Assembly: GCA_037127315.1 (NCBI GenBank) | Contig: JBBBDQ010001943.1 | Coordinates: forward strand, 253,199 to 317,198 | Reading direction: 5' to 3' | Source of the DNA: Ascarosepion bandense | Taxonomy: Eukaryota > Mollusca > Cephalopoda > Sepiida > Sepiidae | Length of the DNA stretch: 64,000 bases | Shown here: positions 31,230 through 42,211 of the stretch, piece by piece | Layout: each line of letters starts with the position of its first letter | How positions within the stretch are numbered: position 1 is the first letter of the stretch | Notes under the pieces: model-generated | What the model was told of the DNA's origin: nothing | What the model saw: only the letters and a program-made list of their open reading frames with translations | Database searches by the model: none | Position numbers and translations under genes: made by a program

Positions 31230-32810
31230 CATTCTTCTTACTTTTATTTTGTTTATTTATTTCATTTTGTTCCATTTTTTAAATTGTCTAGTTTTATTCT
31301 ATTCAGCATCCTTCATTGATTCTGTTCCTTTCTTCTATATTTTTCATTTCCTACTTTCTGCCTCTTTCTTTTATTCTAAGACTTTCTTCCATTCTGTTTC
31401 GTTTATCCATTCTGTTTCTTACTTTCATTCTGCTTCTTTTTTTTCACATTCTCTTTATTTCTGCAATTAAGGTTTTTATCTCATTCTGATCTTTTTTCTA
31501 TTATTCTGCTTTTGTCTATTCTGTTGCTTTCTTTAATTCTTCGATTCTTTTTTATATTCGGTTTCATTCTTCTATTCTGTTTCTTACTCACATTTTCTTT
31601 CTTACTTCCATTCTGCTTATTTCTTTCATCCTGTTTATTTCTTCTAATCAGTTTCTTTCGCCTCTTCTGTTTCTTACTTCCATTCTGTTTTTTTATTCTA
31701 TACTATTTCTAACTTTCATACTGTTTCTTTCTTCAATATTGTTTCTTTCTGTCGTTCTTTTTCTTTCTTTCTTCCATTCTGATTTTTTCTTTTTTCCAAT
31801 TGTTTCTTTCCTTCATTCTGTTTTTTCTTCTATTGTGTTTCTTTTTTAAAATTCTGTTTCTTTCTACCAATCTGCATCTTCCTTTTATTCTGTTTCTTTC
31901 GTGTCTTTCGTCCATACTGTTTCCTGCTTCGATTCTATTGCTTTCTTTCATTCTGCTGCTTTCTAGCATTTTTTCTTTCTTCCATTGTCTTTCTTTATTC
32001 AATTGAGCTTCTTTCTTTTATTCTATTCTTTCACTTTCATTCAACGACTTTCTTCCATTTTACTGCTTTCTTTGATTCTTCTTCATTCTTACTTTTCACT
32101 TATTACTTACATTGTGTTCTTTCTTCCATTAAACTATTTTTCATTGTTTCCTTCTTCCATTAAACTATTTTTCATTGTGTTCTTTCTTCCATTAAACTAT
32201 TTTTCATTGTTTCTTTCTTCCATTAAACTATTTTTCATTGTGTTCTTTCTTCCATTAAACTATTTTTCATTGTTTCTTTCTTCCATTAAACTATTTTTCA
32301 TTGTGTTCTTTCTTCCATTAAACTATTTTTCATTGTTTCTTTCTTCCATTAAACTATTTTTCATTGTGTTCTTTCTTCCATTAAACTATTTTTCATTGTT
32401 TCTTTCTTCCATTAAACTATTTTTCATTGTGTTCTTCCTTCCATTAAACTATTTTTCCATTGTTTCTTTCTTCCATTAAACTATTTTTCATTGTTTCTTT
32501 CTTCCATTAAACTATTTTTCATTGTTTCTTTCTTCCATTCTGCTAATTTCCTCTATTGCGTTCCCTTCTACCATTCTGCTTCTTTCTGTCGTTCTCTTTC
32601 TTTCTTCTATTATGTTTCTTTCGTCCATGCTGTTTCTTATTTCATTTTCGTATCTTTCTTCCATTCTGCTTAATACTTTCATTATGTTTCTTTCTTCCAT
32701 TAAACTATTTTCATTTATTCTTTTTCTTTCTTTGGCTCTTTTTCTTTTTTCCATTCTGTTATTTTTTGTGTTGATTCTTATGATATTTATAATTTTTAAT
32801 CTTTTCCTTG
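31230..32810. repeat. Polypyrimidine minisatellite (about 20-bp units)
   Basis: Diverged repeats of TTTCTTTCTTCCATTCTG type on the plus strand. Plus- and minus-strand frames over it (60-164 codons) are composition artefacts. Confidence 0.9.
32111..32545. repeat. 63-bp dimeric higher-order repeat
   Basis: A 32-bp unit (ATTGTGTTCTTTCTTCCATT plus AAACTATTTTTC) alternates with a 31-bp unit lacking one G. The pair is 63 bp, a multiple of three, so a 164-codon frame stays open by arithmetic. The last units are all of the 31-bp type. Confidence 0.92.
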
Positions 32811-33398
32811 AATATTAAAGTGTCTGAAAAAGTTTAACCAAGAAGGACAATAAATGTACAGCAATTAAAAAGGCAAAAGAAAACTATTGAGGTTTTATTT
32901 AAATGTTTGAAGATCAAAATTGATTGAAAAGCAAGAAACCAGAAGAGTTTTTCACAACTGATTATATGCGAGAAAAGAAATTCTTAGCATAAAAATTATG
33001 GTTACATGTAACAAGTTCAGTCGTAAAATGATGATCGATTAATGTCGAGATATAGAAGAAGAAATCTAAGTGGAAAAGATGGGTAAGAGAAATGTCGCTT
33101 TCCTCCGACAGCATCTCTTGTATTCGGCCAAATTTCTTGGATTACAAATGCTTCCTTTTATAAGATTTTACTGACTGTCTACTTACGGAGTTGACGGACA
33201 ACATGAATGGATGAATGGATAGATGAGTAGCAGTTTTGCTCATCAAATAATCTATTTCCCGTTGTAAGTTAATAATATTGCTTCGCTAGGCATATTGCTA
33301 ATGAAGGCAGTCAGTAAATTGGTATCAAGGAGATACGATATAAGTAAGGATACTTATATTCACTAATACAAAATTTTGTTATCTTCTTTTTTTTCACA

Positions 33399-33399
<1 letters not shown>
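32811..33399. other. No recognised feature
   Basis: AT-rich DNA without recognisable frames. Confidence 0.5.
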
Positions 33400-33438
<39 letters not shown>

Positions 33439-33446
33439 CTCTCTCT
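33400..33446. repeat. (CT)n microsatellite
   Basis: CT tract. Confidence 0.95.
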
Positions 33447-34329
33447 CGCACAACACAGGCACTTGCTAGTTTATCTATTTCTGTATCTATTTAAAAGAAA
33501 GGAAAAGGCAAAAATATACTTACATTTACTAAGATCAGAAGGAAGACAAATGAGAAAAATGAATATAGGAAGATTGCATTAAGTCAGTCCTTTAATACGT
33601 GCCTTGAGAATTAGTCTTCAAAATCTTTAATTTGAGACTGAATACTAAGCTATACAATAACTAGCAGAGTTATCCGTCTACGTTGGATAATAAGTCAGCA
33701 TTTGTCTTAAAACTGGGTATTAAAACAGTAAAACTTGGCACAAAACTATTTATAAGGAGAGTAAAACGATTCTTTAGATGTTCGGACAGCGTAACTGTTA
33801 TTGGCTCGAAAAGTTTAATAATCCGCGAGCTGTGTTCAATTCCTGATCGATTCAGATGCATTTCACCTCGTATTAAGGCTCTTCTCAATTTGTCACTAGT
33901 GAAGTACTGACCAGAGTATCAGCTTATTCCAATGGCAAGTGAGCCTCGTTATCACATAAAAATGCAATAAAGAAACACAGGCAATTGTTTTAGTAAAAAA
34001 AAAAAATAGGAATAAGGACTTTATAAAGTCATCTGCAAACTATTAGTTGCTCAAGTCCGATGTAAGAGGACATTTTCAAAACTAAAGACTGTTACATAGT
34101 CAAAAATACATAGTTATTGTTACATGGTCATAGACATTGTTACTGACTATGTAACAATGTCTCCCTAACTGAGGGGGTTTGGCTAGTTTTGAACCTTTTA
34201 AAAATCTTTAACTTGAAAACAGCACCAAAACTTATTAAGACTCCAGTAGTGTCGAATCAAAATGGCTACATTTGTAGTGATGTTATAACATATTTATGTT
34301 ATAGATTCTAAATAAATATATGTATCTAT
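33447..34329. other. Unrecognised
   Basis: Overlapping frames at 33,670-33,910 on both strands are not recognised. GTGTTCAATTCC near 33,832 looks B-box-like but no full SINE can be traced. A short inverted repeat lies around 34,095-34,160 (TTACATAGTCA / TGACTATGTAA). Confidence 0.35.
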
Positions 34330-34334
34330 GTATT

Positions 34335-34545
34335 TATAAGTACAAAAGTTTGTCTCTTTAACTAGATAGATTTGGTTAAAGAAACAAACTCTTTTTACGT
34401 ATCGACGCATTTTCTCCACCTGGATATCGAAGCACTTTACCATAAAAACCGTGCTTTCCAGAATACATTTTATCAGTAAAACCACACAAAACAACGACCT
34501 TGGCGCTAAGCATTATCACAATTAAACGTTATGCTTTTATAAACC
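34335..34545 (+). repeat. Dispersed repeat R4, copy 2
   Basis: GGATATCGAAGCACTTTACC, CCAGAATACATTTTATCAG and GCATTATCACAATTAAACG match the R4 copy at 4,200-4,330 in order. Confidence 0.6.
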
Positions 34546-34554
34546 TATTGTAAT

Positions 34555-34557
<3 letters not shown>

Positions 34558-34602
<45 letters not shown>

Positions 34603-34725
34603 CAATTTTGTTATATATATATATATATATATTGCAATTTTGTTATATATATATATATATATATATTGCAATTTTGTTATATATATATATTGCAATTTTG
34701 TTATATATATATATATATATATATT
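34558..34725. repeat. (TA)n interspersed with TTGCAATTTTGT, 4 copies
   Basis: The 12-bp TTGCAATTTTGT occurs four times, each between (TA)n runs of varying length. It is a compound tandem repeat with variable TA spacers. Confidence 0.95.
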
Positions 34726-35486
34726 TCAGCTCCAAAGCTAACTCATATCATTTTTCTACCTGTGTAAAATTTTTCTCTTTTATTTCTCCTATTTTTCATG
34801 CATTTCAACGTCATTGGGGAAATAGCCGAGCTATTTTTGATATTTCGAGAATCAGTTCATTTGCTTTGATATAATTTGGAAACACATTCGGTGACTCTTT
34901 ACTGAATACGTGTGAACAGATATTCTACTGTGGGCGTGACTGAGTCGCTCATTATCTTGTATATGATATGAACGTCGTATTTCGGGCGAGCATGAATCAA
35001 ATTTCGCTTGAAATTTCGAAGATAAGTCTCCGAAAAACATTGGCACTAACACTTTAGACTCGACAGGAATTCCATTTAAAACAATTCCCATTCTGAATAA
35101 TCAGCATAATAAGTGAATATAAGGTGCTCATACAAACTGCACTCAAAGGAAATCAACAATTGGTTTTGCGACGCTTAAAAATTCTGGAGATTCTACGGCT
35201 TGTCTAAAAAGTATCCAACCATGTTGAGCATCTGAACTGCTGAATCTGTACTGCTCGTTTTGGGCCTTTTATTTGGTAAAACATTGCATTATCACTATAC
35301 TCGTTTCGAAAAACCCTCCGAGTATATACGCGGAAGGAAAAAATGGTTGTAAAAAAAAGAAAGAGCTAAGCACATGAACATCAGCCAAATCGATTTGGAC
35401 CAAGCCAGTACGTAGCCCAAAGGAAAAAGCCCGAAACGAGTAATTAATAACAAAAAGTGCTCAATACGTAAGCAGAGCAGCATAAG
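34726..35486. other. No recognised feature
   Basis: Single-copy-looking DNA. The 79-codon minus frame at 34,852-35,091 is not recognised. Confidence 0.45.
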
Positions 35487-35632
35487 TAAGTTAACCTAGT
35501 GAGCCAACAAACCTACCAAGGTTTCAGCTAAACGGATCTTCAGGGAAGCCAACCTTCAGAGCCAACCTTCCCTGAAGATCCGTTTAGGTGAAACCTTTTG
35601 GTAGGTTTGTTGGCTCACTAGGTTAATTTACT
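35487..35632. repeat. Long hairpin (about 60-bp arms)
   Basis: CTAGTGAGCCAACAAACCTA and ACGGATCTTCAGGGAAG on the left invert to CTTCCCTGAAGATCCGT and TAGGTTTGTTGGCTCACTAG on the right, with a short loop. Few mismatches. Confidence 0.9.
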
Positions 35633-35669
35633 ATATATATATAAACAAAGATTTGTACCCACAGAAACA

Positions 35670-36375
35670 ACAAATTGCCTTAAAAAATACTGACGTCATT
35701 GTGCTAACCTGAGGAACCTCTCGGCCAACACTTTTCAAAGGTCTTCGTTGGCGTTATTGTCAATTTTAAAGCTGGACACAGGAAAAACAACAAAAGTTTA
35801 CTTACAAAAACGGGGGAAAGAAGGAGCTCATTTAAAAGTAAATTTTAATGAAAATTAATTAAAATTTAAGGTGCTGTAATTACAGAGCTCCATAACACTG
35901 ATAAAGGTGAAAAGATTTAACACTCACAAAAGTTGTAAGGAGCGAATAAATTGCTATTTCTGCTTGCACAGGCTCGGCTGACGAATCTTAAGACAAACAG
36001 CTTCCAACACTCGTAAATATTAAGCTGAATGAGCACTGTGCAGGAAAGTAAACCACGTGTCCTAGTACCGAGAAACACATTCCTGATTGTCGAGCAAATG
36101 CTGACCTATTGCTGATTCCAGAACAGCCTAAGTTGTCTTTATAGACCGTTGAGGGCTACCCGAGGGGATATTTGCAGGAATGTGCTGCGAAACTCGTGTC
36201 TTCCAACATAAGATTCTTTCTTCTTTCTCCCGTTTTTGTAAGTAAAATTTTGTTGTTTTTGCTGTGCCCAGCTTTATTATTAACAATAACGCCAACGAAG
36301 ACCTTTGAAAAGTGTTGGCCAAAAGGTTCCTCAGGTTCACACAATGACGTCAGTATTGTTTAAGGCAATATATAT
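35670..36375. mobile_element. Foldback element, about 150-bp arms
   Basis: The left arm (35,677-35,825: TACTGACGTCATTGTG, GCCAACACTTTTCAAAGGTC, TTCGTTGGCGTTATTGT, TACTTACAAAAACGGG) is inverted at 36,227-36,370. About 400 bp of non-coding loop lies between. No transposase is seen. Small frames at 36,128-36,363 are shadows in the right arm. Likely a non-autonomous foldback transposon. Confidence 0.8.
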
Positions 36376-36439
36376 ACAGAATCTATCATACATATCTATG
36401 AATCTACTATATGTACATGCTTAGAATATTGTTACCACA

Positions 36440-36880
36440 CATATTTACTCTGATGTCCCTAAAAAAAATCCAAACAAGAATCAGCAATATTATAGGTCCT
36501 AATCTGGCGTCTCGGCTTCAGTCATACTTTACAACCGTCGTAAAGTTGCTTCCCTTCTATAAACACTTCCCTGGTAAATGTTCGTATGGTCTCTTTAGTA
36601 TGGCATCTAAACTTTTGAATTTAAGCACAGTACTATACTGGCGTTAAAATCTCATCAGTTTACGGTTGATCTAGCTAGATATAACCGCAAGTTCTATGCT
36701 TTCGGTTTCTTTTCTCGCACTTCTCGCTTTTCAAAGTCTCTTTTGGCTTCATGCTTTCCAGTCACACTTTAATCTGTAAAATTCTAAATTGCCAATTGCT
36801 ATCTCCTGTTCTTCTTATTACTCTTTTCTCTTCCAATCCATTAGTAATATATCTATTCCTAATTGTTCCACATCCTGTAA
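36440..36880 (+). pseudogene. LINE C-terminal fragment, second subtype
   Basis: The plus frame reads KKIQTRISNIIGPNLASRLQ, then KLLPFYKHFPGKCSYGLFSM and ASKLLNLSTVLYWR, and stops. A second frame continues VDLARYNRKFYAFGFFSRTS with KSLLASCFP. These match blocks RRVSNVIGADFAARLQ, FYKYFHG and FYSNSFFSR.SRLWNSLP..CFP of the LINE at 60,252. Frameshift and stop show a dead copy. Related fragments: 7,585 and 15,560. Confidence 0.72.
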
Positions 36881-37199
36881 CCCCTTCTAGCATACTGCTT
36901 TACTACCTTGCTTGGTATGAAATCGATTAATATACATATAACCTAGCCAGAACTAGAATGAAACTGTAGAAGTCAGCAAAGTATTTGTATTTTATAATTG
37001 TTCTTATTCTTAATCAACAAAACATTTTGGAAAATATTTTTATCCTTTTTATCCTTCTGAAGTAAATTTCTGCCCAGGTATTTGATCTATTTTTTTAGAT
37101 TTATTGAACTTGTTTTAAATGTTAATATGGGTTCCTGTTGTAGAGATAAACTCACCTCTCCAGAATAGTATATATATATATATATACTGACGCCGAGAA
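36881..37199. other. No recognised feature
   Basis: AT-rich, ending in a (TA)n tract at 37,166-37,186. Confidence 0.5.
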
Positions 37200-38720
37200 T
37201 CGTCAGCAGAGCGTGATTCACCCGCTGTCTCGACCTGTCAGTGTTTGTGCCTTCGAGCAGAGAGCCAACAGTCTAGGTTCGCACCGGTCTTCCTCACTGC
37301 CTTCGAGCAGGAGGAACTTAGATGGGGCTCCGCCGATGCGCAGAGTTTGTCTGGGGAAAATCGACAGCAGCTCTGACCCTACTTTGTGCAGGGTCTACGG
37401 GATATTTTTGGCCGCGTGTAAAGGCTTGTAAAACCTTTAAAACACCCTTGTGCCTCATTCCGCCTACGTGTTGAAGCAGATAAATATAGCTCGAGCCACT
37501 CACTAGTTTGACTGTGTTGCGCTCTCTGCTTTTGGGCATAGAGGAACCCGGATGAGGCTATACCAAAGGACAGAGTCTCGTCTGGGGTAAATTGACAAGA
37601 CCTAATCTTGCTACGGGGTATTTTCCCCTGGTGTAACCGCACGAAATGCACCACGTAATAATCGGCCTTGTGTCACATCCCACCTTTGTGGGGAGGCTCC
37701 GGTAAATACAAAGCTAACTGGGAACAATCTTTACTACAATATTTTTTAAAGGCATCGACTCCAAGTGACATTATAATTAATGACTCTTATTTTCAGGATC
37801 GAGTGATTATCCAGAGTTCCGCGTGAGACAAACCGTCAGTTTCAAGGCAGAGAGCGACTCAGTCGGGGTTTGGTCTACAGACTGAGACTCTGATGATGAT
37901 AAACAAGCTCCCAGTAGAGAAGAAAAGACGAGCTTAGTTCCCGATCCCGTGTATGCGGGGGTTGAGCATATTTTGACTTTTGAACTGAGTGTCCGCACTC
38001 GGTTTCCCCACGTTACATTTTGTGTCACATCCTGTCGCATTGTTAAGACCCAAGGTTTGTACCCCGAGATCCTTGTCAATATATATATATATATATCAGT
38101 CGGAGTAGTGTCTATGACTAGAGATTCGGCTGAGAAAAAATAGACAAACTTGATCTTGCGTATGCGGGGACTTGAAAATTTTTGGCCGAGTGTAGAAAAA
38201 TCTTACTTTAAGAACTGACTTGCGTCGCATCCAGACTCAGTCGAGAAAACAGGGATAAATACCCAGAGTTCTGCGATAGCTCATAAATGTTAGTCAAGCT
38301 CTCTGTCTTCTAATAGAAAGCAACTCAGTCGGCTGAGAAAAATACACAATTTCTCTATCTTCGAGCAGTCGGGGCTTGGTATACGTACAAAGACTCGAAT
38401 GTGAAAAAAAAAAAACAGGAATTGTGTTCTATCCTGTATATTCGGGGGCTGAGTAAATTTTGACCCTTTACACCAGTGTACCCGTTCGGTTTCCCCGCGT
38501 TAAACCTGACGTCACATCCCGTCTCAGTGGGAGAGACTTTGCGTAAATACTCAGATTTCCGCACGAGCTCGTAATTAGCAAGTTCTCTGTCTCGGGGTTC
38601 ACCGGGGTCCTCAAGGATACCTGACTCAATGAATAAAAGCGCTGGTTGAATCCAGTGATTGTACTTGAAGAGTTGTGAGTTGAATATCTGACTGCAGAAG
38701 AGGTGAACAAAAATTTCTAG
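37200..38720. repeat. GC-richer degenerate repeated module, about 4-5 copies
   Basis: Recurrent blocks: CTTCGAGCAG (37,252; 37,301; 38,359), GCGACTCAGTCGGGG-like, TCGGTTTCCCC.CGTTA (37,998; 38,488), CACATCCCGTCTC-like, TAAATAC (37,705; 38,243; 38,535) and AGAGTTCCGCG-like. The order is conserved and one full round is roughly 290 bp. CG and TA-box-like content differs from the AT-rich surroundings. It may be nested LTRs or a promoter-bearing satellite. Small frames on both strands are not recognised. Confidence 0.55.
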
Positions 38721-38956
38721 AGTTGATTTAAAGAGAGATAATTCATGCTGAGACTTCTGGAAGATTTATAGCTCAATAAACCAGAACAATCTACCCCAGG
38801 GAATGAATAAAAAAAGGCTTCAGTTCGAACTTCCAATCACCTGAAGAAGGTCGAAGCGTACCACGGCCGAAAAGCCGTGAATATATCAACAAGGATGACT
38901 ACAACAATCCGAACAATACAAATAGTGTTCTTTGTTTGCAAGTTAAATATATATGA
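38721..38956. other. Spacer with Penelope-terminus-like hairpin
   Basis: Contains ACCTGAAGAAGGTCGAAGCG and CACGGCCGAAAAGCCGTG (38,857-38,896), resembling the CUGAAGA...GAAA hairpins at Penelope-type ends in this window, but stem pairing is imperfect. Otherwise unrecognised. Confidence 0.4.
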
Positions 38957-39282
38957 TATCTATCGCCCGCTTCACACTCCCCCCACGTCTATTTAACAGG
39001 TTAAGAGGCTCATCCCTTGTTTCCTGTTTAGGATGTGGTTTCCGGTTTTCTCTTTTCAAATCTTCTCACTTATTTTTTTCAATTGGAGTAGATAGATCTA
39101 TCTATCGCCCGGTTCACACTCCATCCACGTCTATTGAACAGGTGTAGAGGCTCATCCCTTGTTCCCTGTTTAGGATGTGGTTTCCAGCTTTCTCTTTTCC
39201 AATCTTTTCACTATTACGTAGCCCCCTGCACATCAATGGCGTTACTGCCTTGCTTGGGGTGATACGATTTAAAAAAAAATTA
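38957..39282 (+). mobile_element. LINE 3' UTR only, copy B, with tandem duplicated segment
   Basis: The end (39,214-39,282) ACGTAGCCCCCTGCACATCA, GGCGTTACTGCCTTGCTTGG, GGTGATACGATT plus A-run matches, in reverse complement, the 3' ends at 1,066, 49,531 and 60,051. Upstream, a 142-bp segment (TATCGCCCGCTTCACACTCC...) occurs twice, at 38,961 and 39,103. No coding part is left. Confidence 0.78.
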
Positions 39283-39591
39283 TACTCATATTTTTAACAA
39301 GGATAGATGTTATAAACTGTAACACTGAAACTTATATATTTTATCATTCAAATATATCTCTTGGTTAAAACAATTTCCTTGTGAATAAAATCATTTGCAT
39401 TCTCGAAAAATAATGGAGCAGAAGATCAAATAACGGGCCAGAAATTCATTCCGAAAGAATAAAAACATGTTCAAAAAGAACATTTATAAGATACTAATAA
39501 TTTTCTGACTACTACAGTTTCATTTAAGTACTGGCTAAGTTATCTGCTCATTTTATATTTTTAAACAAGTTATATATGTATATATAACCAG
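39283..39591. other. No recognised feature
   Basis: AT-rich spacer. Confidence 0.5.
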
Positions 39592-39903
39592 GATGTGCGT
39601 TGTGGTGCAGTGGATATTGACTCGGAACGACAAATCAGGGAGCAGAGTTCGAATTTCAGTTGAATTTACTGCATTCAGTTGCACACAAATACCCTTGTGA
39701 AAGGTATTAATCCGTCTCTTCCCTCCAGTTATTGGTTAAATAATAGGACAGGTTGGGTTCTATAGCCTTGGCTGGCAACCAGTCTACCACAGAAAGCAAT
39801 GGTAACCTACTGCTGGATAATCTTCTGCCTAGTCAGTCATGTCTCTTTTGAGACATGATCGCCCAAAGCGTGTATCACGTATGGCACTTAACTGACTGAC
39901 TGG
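39592..39903 (+). mobile_element. SINE2: tRNA-derived SINE, best full-length copy
   Basis: The tRNA-like head has A-box-like TGTGGTGCAGTGGATA and B-box-like GAGTTCGAATTTC (about 39,648). The body includes CACAAATACCCTTGTGAAAG, CTCCAGTTATTGGTTAAATA, GGGTTCTATAGCCTTGGCTG, CAGTCTACCACAGAAAG and GTCTCTTTTGAGACATGATC. It ends CACTTAACTGACTGACTGG before a TA-rich tail. GTCTC.TTTGAGAC forms a small hairpin. Cephalopod SINEs of this general build are known; I cannot name the family. Confidence 0.85.
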
Positions 39904-39949
39904 TATATATATCAACAGCAAAGAGCCCTAACGACTAAGAATATCCTAA

Positions 39950-40014
39950 CTGTGTCCTCACGAAACTTCTAATTTGGCAAAAATCTGCTCAGTTAAAGAG
40001 ACAAGCCCTTTGTA

Positions 40015-40018
<4 letters not shown>
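39950..40018 (+). repeat. Dispersed repeat R4, fragment
   Basis: ATCTGCTCAGTTAAAGAGAC followed by AAGCCCTTTGTACT matches 4,175-4,205. Confidence 0.5.
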
Positions 40019-40084
<66 letters not shown>

Positions 40085-40133
40085 TGTGTGTGTGAGAGAG
40101 AGAGAGAGAGTGTGTGTGTGTGTGTGTGTGTGT
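40019..40133. repeat. (TA)n(TG)n(GA)n(TG)n compound microsatellite
   Basis: Four adjoining dinucleotide tracts; the antisense frame is an artefact. Confidence 0.97.
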
Positions 40134-40710
40134 TCCTTCTGTTTAAATAGAAGGAATTCAAGTCTCTCGACGTATCATATTATTTACCAGTACAAGTAAC
40201 ATATGCCTTGTTATGCATTCCGAAGAGAAAAGTGGCTCTTATTTACCAGTGTTTCGTCTGTCTGAGGGCATTTCAATATCCAATATATTTCTAGATCCAT
40301 TATCATCACATTCGCTCCCATCAACACAACATGGATGAATAAACTCGCGAACGGTTGGATGACTCGCATGGTAGACTAAAATTTTCGAAAAAGTGGGAAA
40401 GATTTTGTTGTGCTTGCAGGGCAATTCGGCAAGAATTGCTTTTAATATGTCCTTGTTAGCGGAGAATTATCTAGAAGAATAGTGACCCGAGGACCTGAGA
40501 GGCGATTTTGCACACGAGGGACAGTGGGACGTCGTGTCGAAGAAAACTGAGTTCAATTATCAAAGGAGACTAAAAGAAAGGGTGATGTTCAGCCGATTTG
40601 GTTTAGAATAAATCACTTTCTATTTTAGAACTATTATTCGAATATCGAGTAAGTATTACCAACGTATTTATAAATTAAAGGCTTCTGGAAATTGAAATTG
40701 GCACCTGTGC

Positions 40711-40712
<2 letters not shown>
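40134..40712. other. No recognised feature
   Basis: Single-copy-looking DNA without recognisable frames. Confidence 0.5.
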
Positions 40713-40754
<42 letters not shown>

Positions 40755-41150
40755 TAAATATATACTGTTAAATATATGAGAGAATGAATGTCTATCATGT
40801 TTAATCATGAGCTGTTCTACACGTCGTATATTGGTTTTAATTTCAGTTGAAAATAAAAACAAAAATTCTCCAACATTTGGATAATTTTTTATTAATTTGA
40901 TTCTAAGCTTTCGGCTCACATGAGCCATCTTCAGAGAGGTTATTAAGATGGTAACACAATAGCAGCTTAGAAAGCTTAGAACCAAATTAATAAAAAAATT
41001 ATCCAAATGTTGGAGAATTTTTGTCTTCATTTTCAACTGAAATTAAAGCCAAAATACGATGTTTAGAACGGCTAACATAATAGACATTTATTGTCTCTTA
41101 TATTTAACAGTATATGTTTAGAAAATTATTTGCTACCTCGATACACTATA
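40713..41150. mobile_element. Penelope-type terminal sequences as a foldback, (TA)n-flanked
   Basis: The left arm 40,752-40,945 is the inverse of 40,965-41,125: ATACTGTTAAATATATGAG, TTTAATCATGAGC.GTTCTA, AACATTTGGATAATTTTTTA and TAAGCTTTCGGCTCACATGA versus the reverse complements on the right. The centre near 40,930 holds CTGAAGATGGCTCATGTGAG CCGAAAGC on the minus strand. (TA)n flanks both sides. Same terminal sequence as 19,130-19,305 and 41,800-42,045. No coding region remains. The 107-codon minus frame is a shadow. Confidence 0.78.
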
Positions 41151-41159
41151 TATATATAT

Positions 41160-41566
41160 ATGAACACATGACTGAAGCTATATAAATATAACTATCTAGG
41201 CATGCATAGATGTAGTTAAACATATATGAATTAATGTGTGTGTATGTGTGTGTGTGTGTGTTTCACCCATTGTATAAACATATCTGCGCATATGCAGATA
41301 ATAGATAGAGTAACTATTTTCATCACGGTAAATCTTCTCGGTTAACTGGTCTCAAAGTTTTACTGAGATTTTTTGGGATCCACTTTCAGACATGACCTTG
41401 CATAGACATGTTTTTAATGATACCTGTAATCTGTATCAAGCCGCCGTCCCTGTTAAAACGAGAACCAGAACATTATTTGGATACATTCTTTATTAACCTT
41501 CTTATAAAAATATATTCACGCTCACACAATCATGTAAATATAGTGGTTTCTGGGTGCATGCATAAA

Positions 41567-41570
<4 letters not shown>
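41160..41570. other. No recognised feature
   Basis: AT-rich with an interrupted (TG)n at about 41,236-41,260. Confidence 0.5.

Positions 41571-41651
<81 letters not shown>
41571..41651. repeat. (CA)n(TA)n microsatellite
   Basis: CA tract followed by TA tract. Confidence 0.97.
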
Positions 41652-41655
<4 letters not shown>

Positions 41656-41799
41656 CATTTTTAAAAGTTACTCTTTTTCCTTTCTTTTTTTTTTCACAAG
41701 AAACGCCAGTTTAGGGAATACGTACTAAGATTCATTATTTATTTAAATATACACACAATGCACATGTATACATTTCTCTTTTTTAGTTTCTAGATCTGA

Positions 41800-42045
41800 T
41801 GAAGCTATGAATATTAACGACCCTACAACATCTCTGAAGATGGCTCCTGTGAGTCACAAGCTTAGAACCAGCGTAATAAAAAATATAAAAATGTTCGACA
41901 CTTTTGTCTTTTATTTCACCGGAACTTAAAGCCAGAATACTATGTTTAGAACGGCTCATGATTAAACATAATAGATATTCATTGTCTGTTATATTTAACA
42001 ATATATGTTTAGATAATTATCTGCTGCGTCAATACACGAAATATA
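41800..42045 (+). mobile_element. Penelope-type terminus, solo
   Basis: TCTGAAGATGGCTCCTGTGA, CAAGCTTAGAACCA, GAACGGCTCATGATTAAACA, TTGTCTGTTATATTTAACA and AATTATCTGCTGCGTCAATA follow the order of the right end at 19,130-19,305, and abut a short TA tract at 42,042. Confidence 0.72.
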
Positions 42046-42211
42046 TATATTCTGTGTATATAGGTAAAAAAGTTATTTTGGCTGAATATTATTAAAGTCA
42101 ACAGACATTTTTGTCGATTAATTTTATTGATCAACTTTTCAAAATGACAGATAATGCGTCTCAGAGGAAATTCTGTCAGAAATACAGAATGCGATAGATA
42201 AATTATCAACT

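Noticed and set aside
31985..32479. 164-codon frame with a 21-residue repeat
   Set aside because: Follows from a 63-bp dimeric minisatellite; no start context or non-repeat coding.
33820..33850. B-box-like GTGTTCAATTCC as a SINE or tRNA
   Set aside because: No A box at proper distance and no match to the other SINE copies.
37889..37910. CTGATGATGA considered as a third hammerhead core
   Set aside because: No GAAA box or stem II partner at the right distance.
38857..38900. CTGAAGA...CGAAAAGCCGTG considered as a hammerhead
   Set aside because: One extra base before stem II, an overlong loop and no stem I; kept only as a Penelope-terminus-like hairpin.
41805..41850. CTGAAGATGGCTCCTGTGAG hairpin considered as a hammerhead
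   Set aside because: Extra U between the core and stem II, and CAAG replaces GAAA in this copy; relation to hammerheads left open.
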